Positions 1 to 8,675 of a stretch of DNA of 64,000 nt are shown here, one piece after another (positions within the stretch are counted from its first letter, which is position 1; each line of letters starts with the position of its first letter). The notes under the pieces are model-generated. The model was not told the origin of the DNA, searched no databases, and worked only from the letters and a program-made list of their open reading frames with translations. Made by a program: the position numbers and the translations under genes. The stretch covers positions 744,001 to 808,000 of the forward strand of contig NZ_JAPIVQ010000002.1 of assembly GCF_026239675.1 (NCBI RefSeq). The letters run 5' to 3'. Source of the DNA: Pedobacter sp. PLR (lineage in GTDB: Bacteria; Bacteroidota; Bacteroidia; Sphingobacteriales; Sphingobacteriaceae).

Positions 1-2106
1 GGTTACTATAAAAAATCCGCTACCGGCTACAAACAATACGACATGAGGGTGAACCTCGAAGCCAAGCTGAATAAGTATATCACCACCACATTGGGTATTA
101 CAGCAAGGGAAGAAGTAAGAAATTTCCCTACGGTAGGTGCCGGAGATATCTTTAGAATGATCATGCGTGGAAAACCTACAGAGATGGAAGTTTGGCCAAA
201 TGGACTACCAGGACCAGCAATTGAGTTCGGTTATAACCCTTATGTGACCACAACAGATCAAACCGGATACTTAAAAGATAAAAGGGATTATTTTCAGAGT
301 ACCGGTAAGGTAGAGATCCGAATCCCTGGTGTAGAAGGTTTAAAATTCACAGGAATGGCATCTATTGATAAATTTGCCGGTCGCGCAAAAAGATGGCAAA
401 CACCATGGACGCTTTATTCATGGGATAAACGTTCCTTCGAAGCAGACGGGGTAACACCTTTGTTAGTAGGTACAGTAAGTTCGGAACGTAAAGATGCAAG
501 CTTATCCGAAACTGCCGGTGGACAACTCGCAATCAATTTAACTTCCATGTTAAATTATGACAAGAAATTCGGCGAACATACGTTGGGCTTAATGGCTGGT
601 GTGACTAGTGAAAAGGTAGATAATGATGGTTTTAATGCTTCAAGGAGATATTTTCTTTCTACCGCATTAGAAGAACTATTGGCTGGTGGAGATCAGGAAC
701 AGACTGTTGGTAACCCAGCTGATGCACCTAATAACCTGTTCAAAAGAGCACGTTTAAGCTATTTCGGACGTGTTGGCTATAACTATAAAGAAAAATACCT
801 TGCAGAATTTCTTTGGAGAGTGGATGGTTCTTACATCTTCCCGCCAAACAAACGTTTTGGATTCTTTCCTGGCGTATCTGTGGGCTGGCGTATGTCTGAA
901 GAGCCTTTCTTCAAAGATAATGTGAGTTTCGTAAACAACCTGAAATTTAGAGGTTCATGGGGACAAATGGGTGCAGAAGCCTATATCGGATCAGCATTGG
1001 CCGAGTACCAATACCTGAGCACGGTTGGTTTTTCAAATTATGTGATCAACGACAAACTGACTCCAACACTATATGAAGCAAGTGTGCCAAATCCTGACTT
1101 TACCTGGGAAGTAGCAAACAACCTGAATGTCGGTTTAGATGCTTCCTTCCTGGACAATAAACTGGCCTTTGAATTTGATTATTTCTATAATAAAAGAACC
1201 AAAATTCTGATCAACAGAAGCAACTCTGTGCCTGAAAGTTCAGGAATCTCTGAGAAATTGCCACCAGTAAACCTGGGGAAAGTAGACAACAGAGGTTTTG
1301 AGTTTAAGTTGAGCTATAATGACCAGGTCGGTGAATTTGGATATGGTGTGAGTGTAAACGGAGGATATGCGAAAAACAAAATCGTGTATTGGGATGAAAC
1401 TCCGGGTGCTCCGGAATGGCAACGTTCTACCGGACGTCCAACAGGAACACAACTGGCCTATAATTTCGCTGGTGTGTTTAGAGATCAGGCCGAAATTAAT
1501 GCCAATCAGATCGACTATAGCGGCATTACGCCGGTATTAGTACCCGGGGATATGAAATTCGAAGATATCAATGGTGATGGACTAATCAATGCCGACGATA
1601 AGGTGAGGTTGGATAAAACCAGTACCCCAACCTTTACCGGTGGTGTAAATTTAAACCTGCAGTATAAAAACTTCGATCTTTCTGTATTGATACAAGGAGC
1701 TACCGGTGGCGTTCAGATTGTGGGCTTAACCGAGTCCGGAGATATCGGGAATTTCCTGGAATGGTCTTATAAAAACCGCTGGACCATAGACAATCCAAGT
1801 TCGGAAAATCCGCGTTTATCTAACCGTGGTAAGACTTATTATACCGATACAAACAATGCCTCCAACAATACCTACTGGATTCGCAGCAATAATTATGTGC
1901 GCTTGAAAAACGTAGAATTGGGCTACTCTTTATCGGATAATATCAGTAAAAAACTGGGATTAACTGCATTCAGGTTTTACCTGAGCGGATTGAACCTGGC
2001 TACCCTGGATAAGATTAAAATCTGGGATCCGGAATCGACAAATTCCAGCTCACAATATTACCCACAGGCAAGGGTAATCAGTGCCGGTGTTAAAGTTACT
2101 TTTTAA
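1..2106 (+). CDS. SusC/RagA-family TonB-linked outer membrane transporter, C-terminal part
   Basis: The reading frame is open from the first base, so the gene starts upstream of the window; the ATG at 43 is an internal methionine. The visible part, about 700 residues, is the beta-barrel of a SusC-type TonB-dependent transporter. It is rich in alternating aromatic/polar strands, has the motif NGDGLINADDK near residue 520 of the visible part that is typical of SusC barrels, and ends in a strand closing with KVTF, whose terminal Phe is the usual BAM signal. The signal peptide, carboxypeptidase-like domain and plug are not in the window. It is followed after 27 bp by a SusD-family lipoprotein, so the two should form a pedal-bin uptake complex for an oligosaccharide or peptide. 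No glycoside hydrolase or peptidase is co-transcribed downstream, so the substrate cannot be inferred. Confidence 0.95.
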   Translation, partial: GYYKKSATGYKQYDMRVNLEAKLNKYITTTLGITAREEVRNFPTVGAGDIFRMIMRGKPTEMEVWPNGLPGPAIEFGYNPYVTTTDQTGYLKDKRDYFQSTGKVEIRIPGVEGLKFTGMASIDKFAGRAKRWQTPWTLYSWDKRSFEADGVTPLLVGTVSSERKDASLSETAGGQLAINLTSMLNYDKKFGEHTLGLMAGVTSEKVDNDGFNASRRYFLSTALEELLAGGDQEQTVGNPADAPNNLFKRARLSYFGRVGYNYKEKYLAEFLWRVDGSYIFPPNKRFGFFPGVSVGWRMSEEPFFKDNVSFVNNLKFRGSWGQMGAEAYIGSALAEYQYLSTVGFSNYVINDKLTPTLYEASVPNPDFTWEVANNLNVGLDASFLDNKLAFEFDYFYNKRTKILINRSNSVPESSGISEKLPPVNLGKVDNRGFEFKLSYNDQVGEFGYGVSVNGGYAKNKIVYWDETPGAPEWQRSTGRPTGTQLAYNFAGVFRDQAEINANQIDYSGITPVLVPGDMKFEDINGDGLINADDKVRLDKTSTPTFTGGVNLNLQYKNFDLSVLIQGATGGVQIVGLTESGDIGNFLEWSYKNRWTIDNPSSENPRLSNRGKTYYTDTNNASNNTYWIRSNNYVRLKNVELGYSLSDNISKKLGLTAFRFYLSGLNLATLDKIKIWDPESTNSSSQYYPQARVISAGVKVTF

Positions 2107-2133
2107 TGGATCAGGACCACAAAATATAGAACG

Positions 2134-4017
2134 ATGAAATCAACAATCAGAAATAAATATATACTCACAGTTGCAGTAATGGCAGTCCTGACATCAGGTT
2201 GCAAGAAGGATTTCCTGACGGTAGAACCACCAGACAAGATTTCTTCTGAACTGGTATGGAAAGATGGTGCCTTAGCTCAGGCTTTCGTAACGGATATTTA
2301 CGCGGGCTTTAATGACGGTGGTTTTTCAGAGCAAATGCTCTCTTCAGTGTCTGATGAGTCTTTGTTTACGCATCCAAACCGGGGAATTGATCTGATCAAT
2401 TCCAGTACCATTAACCCATCAACGCTGGGTTGGGTAGACGATACCTGGAGGTATTTGAAAATGTACAACCGCATTCGCTCCTGTAACATGACCATCGAAA
2501 GGTTAAGTGGTACAGATAATGGCTTAACCGATCAGGGCCTGAAAGACAGGTTGCTGGGTGAAGCGCACTTTATGCGTGCTTATTTTTATCATCAGCTTTT
2601 AAGATACTATGGAGGTGTTCCATTGGTTACTAACGTTTATGCCCTTACAGATGACTTTAAAATCAAAAGATCATCTTATAAAGAATGTACCGACTTTATC
2701 GTAAAAGATTGTGAAGATGCACAGCGGTTATTAAGCGGAAAGAGTATGGAGAAAGGTAGAAGTAGTGTATTGGCTGCTTTAGCTTTGAAATCAAGAGTAT
2801 TGATCTATGCTGCCAGTGATTTACACACTAAGGCAGGGCTTTCCTCATTGGAAATCGGTGCTCAGGCTGCTAATCCTGCTGTATTGCCATTATTGGCTTA
2901 TGAGGACGATAATCAGCCTCAACGATGGAAAGCTGCTCAGGATGCTGCAAAAGCAGTAATGGATGCCGGAACAGGATATAAGTTAGGTCTTTCAGCTCCG
3001 GCAACAGCCGAAGAAGGTCGTCTGAATTATAAAAGTATTGCCATGGGTGGAGGTAGTAAAGCACCTGGAATCGATGCTGCTGCGGCCTCAGAGTTAATTC
3101 TGGCGAGGTATTTTATTGACCGTAGTGACATGCGTTTTGGTAGGGCTAATGGTCCGAATGGTTACCGAAACTGGGCAGGAAATACACCAATAGGCTTGTT
3201 GGTAGATGATTATGAAATGGCTGATGGTTCAAAGTTCAGCTGGGCAAACCCCGCTCAAAAATCAAACCCTTACCAGAATCGTGATCCGCGCTTTTATGCA
3301 ACGGTATTGTATGATGGCTCAGGATGGAAACCAAGAGATAAGGTAGTAGGAAATGTTGATCCTGCCAACCAGATTCAAACCGGCGAATACGACCTGCTGG
3401 TAGACGGTAAATTAAGTACCTATAAAGGTTTGGATACACGTTCTGGTCCGATAGAAAGCTGGAATGGCAGCTGGACAGGTTATTATACACAGAAATTTAC
3501 CGATCCTGATCCGAATATTGTAGATGCTTCTATGCCTCAGTTTGTGCCATGGCCTTTCTTTAGATATACAGAAGCGGTGATGAACTATATCGAAGCAAGT
3601 ATCGAACTAAATCAGTTGGGTGAAGCCATTAACTGGTTAAATAAAATCCGTTTCAGATCAGGGATGCCTGCGGTAACTGCAACAGATCAAGCTGGATTAA
3701 GAACGGCCTACCGTCATGAGCGTAGAATTGAAATGGTATACGAAGAACAACGTTACCATGATGCGCGTCGCTGGTTGATCGGTAAAGCTACCTTGGGTAG
3801 AAAAACCGACTATATCAAGGTAACCGGTAAATTTAAACCAGGTAAAACACTGGCAACGACCTACCATTATGATCCTACAATTTATGATTATACCTATACG
3901 CCAACTGTAGAGACGGCGCAGGAAAATCGTATATGGCTGGATAAAATCTATTTCAGACCTTTCAGTAGAGATGAAATGAATAAGAATACCTCCCTGGTGC
4001 AAAATCCAGGTTATTAA
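2134..4017 (+). CDS. SusD/RagB-family nutrient-binding outer membrane lipoprotein
   Basis: A 627-residue SusD-family protein, the surface lid that captures substrate for the SusC partner upstream. The N-terminus has a lipoprotein signal: basic start, hydrophobic stretch and LTSGC lipobox with Cys23 as the lipidated residue, followed by KKDFLTVEPPDK, the typical SusD start. The conserved helical region with GEAHFMRAYFYHQLLRYYGGVPLV-type sequence lies near residues 145-170. The C-terminal RHERRIEMVYEEQRYHDARRW-type block, near residues 530-550, is the family signature. It lies 27 bp downstream of the SusC gene on the same strand and is followed by a strong hairpin terminator, so it is the last gene of the operon. 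Substrate unknown. Confidence 0.95.
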   Translation: MKSTIRNKYILTVAVMAVLTSGCKKDFLTVEPPDKISSELVWKDGALAQAFVTDIYAGFNDGGFSEQMLSSVSDESLFTHPNRGIDLINSSTINPSTLGWVDDTWRYLKMYNRIRSCNMTIERLSGTDNGLTDQGLKDRLLGEAHFMRAYFYHQLLRYYGGVPLVTNVYALTDDFKIKRSSYKECTDFIVKDCEDAQRLLSGKSMEKGRSSVLAALALKSRVLIYAASDLHTKAGLSSLEIGAQAANPAVLPLLAYEDDNQPQRWKAAQDAAKAVMDAGTGYKLGLSAPATAEEGRLNYKSIAMGGGSKAPGIDAAAASELILARYFIDRSDMRFGRANGPNGYRNWAGNTPIGLLVDDYEMADGSKFSWANPAQKSNPYQNRDPRFYATVLYDGSGWKPRDKVVGNVDPANQIQTGEYDLLVDGKLSTYKGLDTRSGPIESWNGSWTGYYTQKFTDPDPNIVDASMPQFVPWPFFRYTEAVMNYIEASIELNQLGEAINWLNKIRFRSGMPAVTATDQAGLRTAYRHERRIEMVYEEQRYHDARRWLIGKATLGRKTDYIKVTGKFKPGKTLATTYHYDPTIYDYTYTPTVETAQENRIWLDKIYFRPFSRDEMNKNTSLVQNPGY

Positions 4018-4046
4018 TTGTAAACAAACCTTGTTTAATATCTGAA

Positions 4047-4087
4047 GACTGTGCCGGTTGTTTTCAACGCCGGTACGGTCTTTTTTT
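4047..4087 (+). terminator. Intrinsic terminator after the susCD operon
   Basis: Inverted repeat GACTGTGCCGG / CCGGTACGGTC (two G-U pairs) around a short loop, followed directly by seven T. It lies 30 bp after the SusD stop codon. Confidence 0.85.
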
Positions 4088-4168
4088 ATGAGCTGTCTTT
4101 TCATTGGGATCTTTGCAGGAATATCGGGCTGGTTTTTCTAGCTTTGCTCCAAATAACAAAGAGATTTA

Positions 4169-5626
4169 ATGGAAGTCAAAAATTTAGAACCTCAGGAACT
4201 TTGGAGTAATTTTGCTGCTTTGAATGCAGTGCCCCGCGCTTCAAAAAAAGAAGAACGTGTGATTGAATTCATGGTTCAATATGGCCACAGCTTAGGGCTG
4301 GAGACCATTCAGGACAAGACAGGTAATGTGGTGATTAAGAAACCGGCTACTCCAGGTATGGAGAACAGACAAACGGTCATCATGCAATCACACCTGGACA
4401 TGGTTCACCAAAAAAATGGCGACCGCAACTTTGATTTCGCTACACAGGGAATTGAGATGTTTGTGGATGGCGATTGGGTACGTGCGAACGGAACAACCTT
4501 AGGTGCAGATAATGGGATTGGTGTAGCGACGATCATGGCGATCCTTGCTTCTTCAACCATTGTACATCCGGCTATTGAAGCGATGTTTACCATCGATGAA
4601 GAAACCGGTATGACGGGCGCTAAAGAATTAGATCCTTCGAATTTTACAGGTACCATTTTATTGAACCTGGATACAGAAGAAGATGATGAATTAACGATTG
4701 GCTGTGCAGGTGGTATCGACACCAACAGCATTTATAATTATAAACAACTTCCGGTACCTAAAGATCATCTGGCTTACCAGATCACGATCAAGGGTTTATT
4801 GGGCGGCCACTCTGGTATGGATATCCATAAAGGTAGAGGAAATGCAAATAAACTGATGAACCGTGTGTTTAATGCAGCGCTTAAAGCCGCAGACCTGCAA
4901 TTGTGTACGGTAGATGGTGGTAGCTTAAGAAATGCAATTCCCCGAGAATCTAAATCGGTTGTCGCAGTTCCGGCAGCACAAAAAGAAGCTTTCCTTACTT
5001 GTATCGCGGATTTCACTGCGGTATTAAAAGAAGAATATAAAAGTATTGAAGCGGCGATGAACATCAGCATAGAAGAAACTGAACTTCCGGAACATGGAAT
5101 GGCTAAAGTTGACTTCCTGAAAATCGTAAATGCGGTTTATGCCTTGCCAAATGGCGTGTTCAGGATGAGCCCTGACATCAAAGATCTGGTAGAAGCCTCT
5201 TCAAACCTGGCAAGAGTGATCATCAAAGGCGGAGAATTTATCACGCAATCACTGCAACGCAGTAGTGTGGAAAGTACCAAAGATGATGTGGCTTTTGCAG
5301 TAGGAGCAGCATTGGAAAACATGGGCTGTGATGTTTCGCGTAGCGGAGATTACCCGGGATGGAAGCCAAATGCAGACTCTGATATTTTAAGGTTAATGAC
5401 CAGATTATACCAGACTACATTTAATGCAGAACCAAATGTAAATGCTTGTCATGCAGGGTTAGAATGCGGTATTTTAGGGGGGCATCTTCCAGGTATGGAT
5501 ATGATTTCTTTTGGACCTACCATTCATGGTGCCCACTCGCCTGACGAGTGTGTGAAAATTTCCTCTGTACAGAAGTTCTGGGGATATTTATTACAGGTTC
5601 TTTCCGAAATTCCGCTAAAGAAGTAA
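4169..5626 (+). CDS. pepD: Aminoacyl-histidine dipeptidase (cytosolic beta-Ala-His dipeptidase, M20 family)
   Basis: A 485-residue protein of the same length as E. coli PepD, a zinc dipeptidase that hydrolyses Xaa-His and other dipeptides in the cytoplasm. M20 metal-site motifs are visible: SHLDM (His75, Asp77), GADNG (Asp114), the DEE triplet with Glu144/Glu145, LNLDTEE (Asp168) and C-terminal GAHSPDE (His456). A lid/dimerisation region lies between about 190 and 390 with the conserved GGHSGMDIHKGRGNANK block. No signal peptide. It has its own terminator downstream and follows the susCD terminator, so it appears to be transcribed alone. The ATG at 4169 matches the usual N-terminus of the family (LEPQELWSNFAAL). 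Confidence 0.95.
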   Translation: MEVKNLEPQELWSNFAALNAVPRASKKEERVIEFMVQYGHSLGLETIQDKTGNVVIKKPATPGMENRQTVIMQSHLDMVHQKNGDRNFDFATQGIEMFVDGDWVRANGTTLGADNGIGVATIMAILASSTIVHPAIEAMFTIDEETGMTGAKELDPSNFTGTILLNLDTEEDDELTIGCAGGIDTNSIYNYKQLPVPKDHLAYQITIKGLLGGHSGMDIHKGRGNANKLMNRVFNAALKAADLQLCTVDGGSLRNAIPRESKSVVAVPAAQKEAFLTCIADFTAVLKEEYKSIEAAMNISIEETELPEHGMAKVDFLKIVNAVYALPNGVFRMSPDIKDLVEASSNLARVIIKGGEFITQSLQRSSVESTKDDVAFAVGAALENMGCDVSRSGDYPGWKPNADSDILRLMTRLYQTTFNAEPNVNACHAGLECGILGGHLPGMDMISFGPTIHGAHSPDECVKISSVQKFWGYLLQVLSEIPLKK

Positions 5627-5645
5627 TTCTTTACAACTTATCATG

Positions 5646-5690
5646 AAAAACTCCCTGTGCTCCTTTATTGGGAATCAGGGAGTTTTTTTT
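5646..5690 (+). terminator. Intrinsic terminator after pepD
   Basis: Stem AAAAACTCCCTG / CAGGGAGTTTTT with a loop of about 18 nt and a run of eight T, 20 bp after the pepD stop. Confidence 0.9.
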
Positions 5691-5775
5691 ATTAATAATT
5701 AGTGAGTTAAGAGTTGTAATTATTGCATTGTTTAGCATATTTGTGTTGGTCTGGCAGTAACTAATAAACATCAGA

Positions 5776-6114
5776 ATGGAAGAGTTAAAATTTAAATATT
5801 TTGATGAAATCAACGAATATTACTTCAATCAGCTAACGAATGAGGATAAAACCTTGTTTGAGGCCAAATTAATTCTTGACACTGACTTAAAGCGGGAATA
5901 TGCAGTGTTTCTTGCGATGATTTCTACGATGAAGGAAGAGAATGAGTCTGAGCTGATGCGCGCTTTTGCCGATGCCGATCCGGTTTTGGATCAACAATTA
6001 TCAGGTAAACCAGCCAAATCTAAAAGATCAATCCTTATTGTTGCTGCAACAATAGCGGTGCTGGGCATCTCTATATTATTATCCTTCTTATTTCTATCCA
6101 GCTTATTTTCTTGA
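5776..6114 (+). CDS. Small membrane protein of unknown function
   Basis: A 112-residue protein I cannot assign to a named family. The first 75 residues are soluble, acidic and predicted helical (FDEINEYYFNQLTNEDKTLF...), a start that resembles the cytoplasmic heads seen in Bacteroidota anti-sigma-like or TPR membrane proteins, where an acidic helix precedes one membrane segment. Residues about 84-110 form a single strongly hydrophobic helix preceded by KSKR, so the topology should be N-terminus inside with almost no periplasmic tail. It stands alone between two terminators. The coding call rests on the clean domain layout and the isolated, well-spaced start; function unknown. Confidence 0.75.
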   Translation: MEELKFKYFDEINEYYFNQLTNEDKTLFEAKLILDTDLKREYAVFLAMISTMKEENESELMRAFADADPVLDQQLSGKPAKSKRSILIVAATIAVLGISILLSFLFLSSLFS

Positions 6115-6251
6115 AAATAAACCAAAAAACTCCATTTAAGATAAATAAACAAATATTATTTAATGGATTGGTAATTCCCCCTTAACATTGAAACCCTCAT
6201 ATTTGTATCATTAAATATTTGGTTAGTATTTAAAGTTTAGGTTTAGTTGAG

Positions 6252-6283
6252 ACAAAAGCCCCGATGGATGTCGGGGCTTTTGT
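6252..6283. terminator. Bidirectional terminator between convergent genes
   Basis: Perfect inverted repeat ACAAAAGCCCCGA / TCGGGGCTTTTGT with a 6-nt loop. T-runs leave both arms, so it can serve the small membrane protein gene on the plus strand and the cytochrome operon on the minus strand. Confidence 0.9.
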
Positions 6284-6286
6284 TAT

Positions 6287-7372
6287 TTACTTACTTTTTG
6301 GTAAACTATTGATCCAATCCCTGATTAAACTGACCCCTTCTTTATGGATTAAGGTACGGGCAAGCTCCGGCATAGCCGTCCCTGGTTCCGTACTGTTCAT
6401 CCGGTAATGTAGAATTGACTGAGCTGCATTTCCCGGAATAATATCATAATCCAATCCACCGGCGCCACCACCAGCAGATACCGGCGCTTTTTTAAAACCC
6501 AGATGATCCGGGTTCTTTTCCGCGTAATCCAGAAAAAGTCCGGTATTGTAAGCATCACCACCTTTAGTATGACAATGTGCACAGTTGATATCCAGATAAG
6601 CTCTTGCCCTTTGGTCTAAACTAAAGTTTTTGGTATCTGTCCACACTGGCAACTGATGCACTTTGCTCAGCTCCGGTAAGCCGGTTAGCTGCCCATGGGC
6701 GGCCCATTCGCTCAATTGGTTTTCCTTTTGACCCGGAACGGTAAAGTTCAGGTTTCGGGCTTTCGGACCAATCGGCGTTAAAACCCCGTCCTTAATGTGA
6801 CAACGTTTGCAATCATTGGTATTTGGAACCTGATAATTAGTGAAATATTCTTTTCCCTGATCATCTAATAAAGTAATAGGAACCTTTGCTCCGATAATGT
6901 GTTTCAGCGCATCTGTCTGTTCTTTATTCCACAAATAATTCATCACCTTCCAGTTTTTATCCTTCGGATCTTTAACCAGCAACCGCGTTTCAATCATGAT
7001 CTTTTTATGCGCCACATTGGTGTAAGCGAAATTTTTAACGATGATGGTAGAATCAGGAAAATCCAGCGCACCATCTTCCGTATACTTCATTTTAGTACCC
7101 GCAGGCAAGACGATAAAACGGTCTTTAATTGCGTAATCGGTAAAGAGTGGAGTCGTCAGGTCATAGTGAATTATACCAGAATCCGGCTGTAATGCTGCCA
7201 GCTTACCTTTAAAAAATCCGTAATCAGACAATTTCTCTTTAAACTGAAAACCTGTTGATGCTGTAGTGGTTGTCGTGGTTGTTTTGTTCTTGCATCCCTG
7301 TTCTGTCAGCAACGATAAAAGGATGCTGAATAAGATCAGGGAGCCAAAAATATAGGTCTTTCGCATTATCAT
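6287..7372 (-). CDS. Exported diheme c-type cytochrome, TIGR03806 (HNE_0200 / SO2930) family
   Basis: A 361-residue exported protein. The N-terminal hydrophobic stretch ends at GC (Cys27), possibly a lipidation site although the preceding Glu-Gln is atypical, followed by a run of seven Thr. Two haem c-binding CxxCH motifs are visible, CKRCH at 188-192 and CAHCH at 264-268; GTAMPELART near residue 330 could supply a distal Met ligand. The overall pattern fits the uncharacterised HNE_0200 family (TIGR03806), known to occur next to, or fused with, the beta-helix family TIGR03805. That is exactly the arrangement here: its ATG overlaps the stop of the beta-helix gene by 4 bp (ATGA), which indicates translational coupling. 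Likely periplasmic or outer-membrane electron carrier; the reaction is unknown. A second ATG two codons in is an alternative start. Confidence 0.88.
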   Translation of the reverse strand: MIMRKTYIFGSLILFSILLSLLTEQGCKNKTTTTTTTASTGFQFKEKLSDYGFFKGKLAALQPDSGIIHYDLTTPLFTDYAIKDRFIVLPAGTKMKYTEDGALDFPDSTIIVKNFAYTNVAHKKIMIETRLLVKDPKDKNWKVMNYLWNKEQTDALKHIIGAKVPITLLDDQGKEYFTNYQVPNTNDCKRCHIKDGVLTPIGPKARNLNFTVPGQKENQLSEWAAHGQLTGLPELSKVHQLPVWTDTKNFSLDQRARAYLDINCAHCHTKGGDAYNTGLFLDYAEKNPDHLGFKKAPVSAGGGAGGLDYDIIPGNAAQSILHYRMNSTEPGTAMPELARTLIHKEGVSLIRDWINSLPKSK

Positions 7373-8652
7373 TTACATTGGAATGGGCTGAAATTTGTAT
7401 TGGGTTTCCATTTTGCAGGATTGGCAATATTCAGGAAATCTGCATTCACAAAAACATTGTCACCAGGCTGTTTAATACAGATAGAATCTGGATTAAGCGC
7501 AGTTCCCTGAGTCAGGATATTACTGGTAATCCCATCATACATGATCAAAGGAATCCTTTTGTTTTTACGCGCAGGATCAAGTTCATTTAGTTTAGCTTCT
7601 GTAGCGACCAACAGCTGACCGATACGATGTTCATAAGCAGGTTTCGGAAAAGCCGGACCCATTTCTATCGTGTTGTCATGGATATTGATGTTTTTAGGAA
7701 TAGGAGAGTAGTTCGCATTGATCTTTTCTCCGGCTTTCTCATCCACCGCAAAACCAGAAGCAATGGTGATAGAAGAAGTATTGTTATTGGTGATCTTGTT
7801 GTCATAAATCTCGATATCCGAAGCTGCCAGAATAATGATCCCGCTACCCGGGGAAGCATTTCCTACACCCCAGGTGGTGCCAAAACTTCCCGCCTTAGCG
7901 AAATTCCTGAAATTATTGTCATGAATATTGTTGTTGTACACCTTCACATGACCCCCTCTTTTCGAAAGATCAGGCAAATCAAAGATCAGGAAACCAGCCG
8001 TGTTATTGTAAAATTCGTTGTCATACACCTGTGCATTGGAAGTGTTTTCGATCTCACAACCGGCCACATTTTTCGCTGCTTTACAATTTCTAACGATGGC
8101 ACTATCCGTCTGACCTACATAAATCCCCGCATCAGAAGAACCTTCCGTATAGCAGTTTTCAATCAGTACATTTTTACACATGACCGGATAAATAGCATAT
8201 CCGCCGCTGGTAGAATCGGCCTTGCTCCAGACTGCATGAAGGTTGGTCACCATCACATCGCGACTTTTATTAATTTTCAAAAGATCACCTTTAGAATCTT
8301 TAATCGTCATCGCATCAATGGTAAAACCTTTCACATCGGTTACGCGGATTCCTTCGCCTCCCTGACTCTGACTGGAGAAATCAAGGATCGTTTTATCATG
8401 ACCTTCCCCCTGAATTAAAATATGGTTGACCTGGGCAATACTCAGGTTGTCAAACTTATAATTTCCAGCTTTAAGCATAATGCTGGTGCTGTCTTTCAGC
8501 GATAAAAAGGCCTCTTCGATTTTAGCTTCCTCCCCCGGATTAAAGGTAAGAACGGTGCTGTACTTGTTCTGCGGGCCTGTTTTCTGTGTACAGGAAGTCC
8601 ATACGCCTGTAGCCAGGAGTAAGAGGAGTACCGCGCGGATAGGTTGTTTCAT
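7369..8652 (-). CDS. Parallel beta-helix repeat lipoprotein, TIGR03805 family
   Basis: A 427-residue lipoprotein with a signal ending in VWTSC (Cys21). Residues about 60-330 are a right-handed parallel beta-helix: repeated units such as NVLIENCYTEGSSDAGIYVG, NSAIVRNCKAAKN-type and IEIYDNKITNNNTSSI turns, resembling carbohydrate-active NosD/pectate-lyase-like folds. This fits family TIGR03805, found almost always beside TIGR03806 and of unknown function. It is the third gene of a minus-strand operon, 23 bp after the TonB-dependent receptor and overlapping the cytochrome by 4 bp. Beta-helix proteins bind or process polysaccharides; NosD-like ones load copper. Which applies here is not visible from the sequence. 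Confidence 0.88.
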   Translation of the reverse strand: MKQPIRAVLLLLLATGVWTSCTQKTGPQNKYSTVLTFNPGEEAKIEEAFLSLKDSTSIMLKAGNYKFDNLSIAQVNHILIQGEGHDKTILDFSSQSQGGEGIRVTDVKGFTIDAMTIKDSKGDLLKINKSRDVMVTNLHAVWSKADSTSGGYAIYPVMCKNVLIENCYTEGSSDAGIYVGQTDSAIVRNCKAAKNVAGCEIENTSNAQVYDNEFYNNTAGFLIFDLPDLSKRGGHVKVYNNNIHDNNFRNFAKAGSFGTTWGVGNASPGSGIIILAASDIEIYDNKITNNNTSSITIASGFAVDEKAGEKINANYSPIPKNINIHDNTIEMGPAFPKPAYEHRIGQLLVATEAKLNELDPARKNKRIPLIMYDGITSNILTQGTALNPDSICIKQPGDNVFVNADFLNIANPAKWKPNTNFSPFQCK

Positions 8653-8675
8653 ATTTGGTGGTTTGTGTTAGGTGA

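Noticed and set aside
7627..8418. 263-codon plus-strand reading frame antisense to the beta-helix gene
   Set aside because: The sense strand has a lipoprotein signal, a family match and a translational-coupling overlap; the antisense product has an odd Arg/Ile/His-rich composition and no motif.
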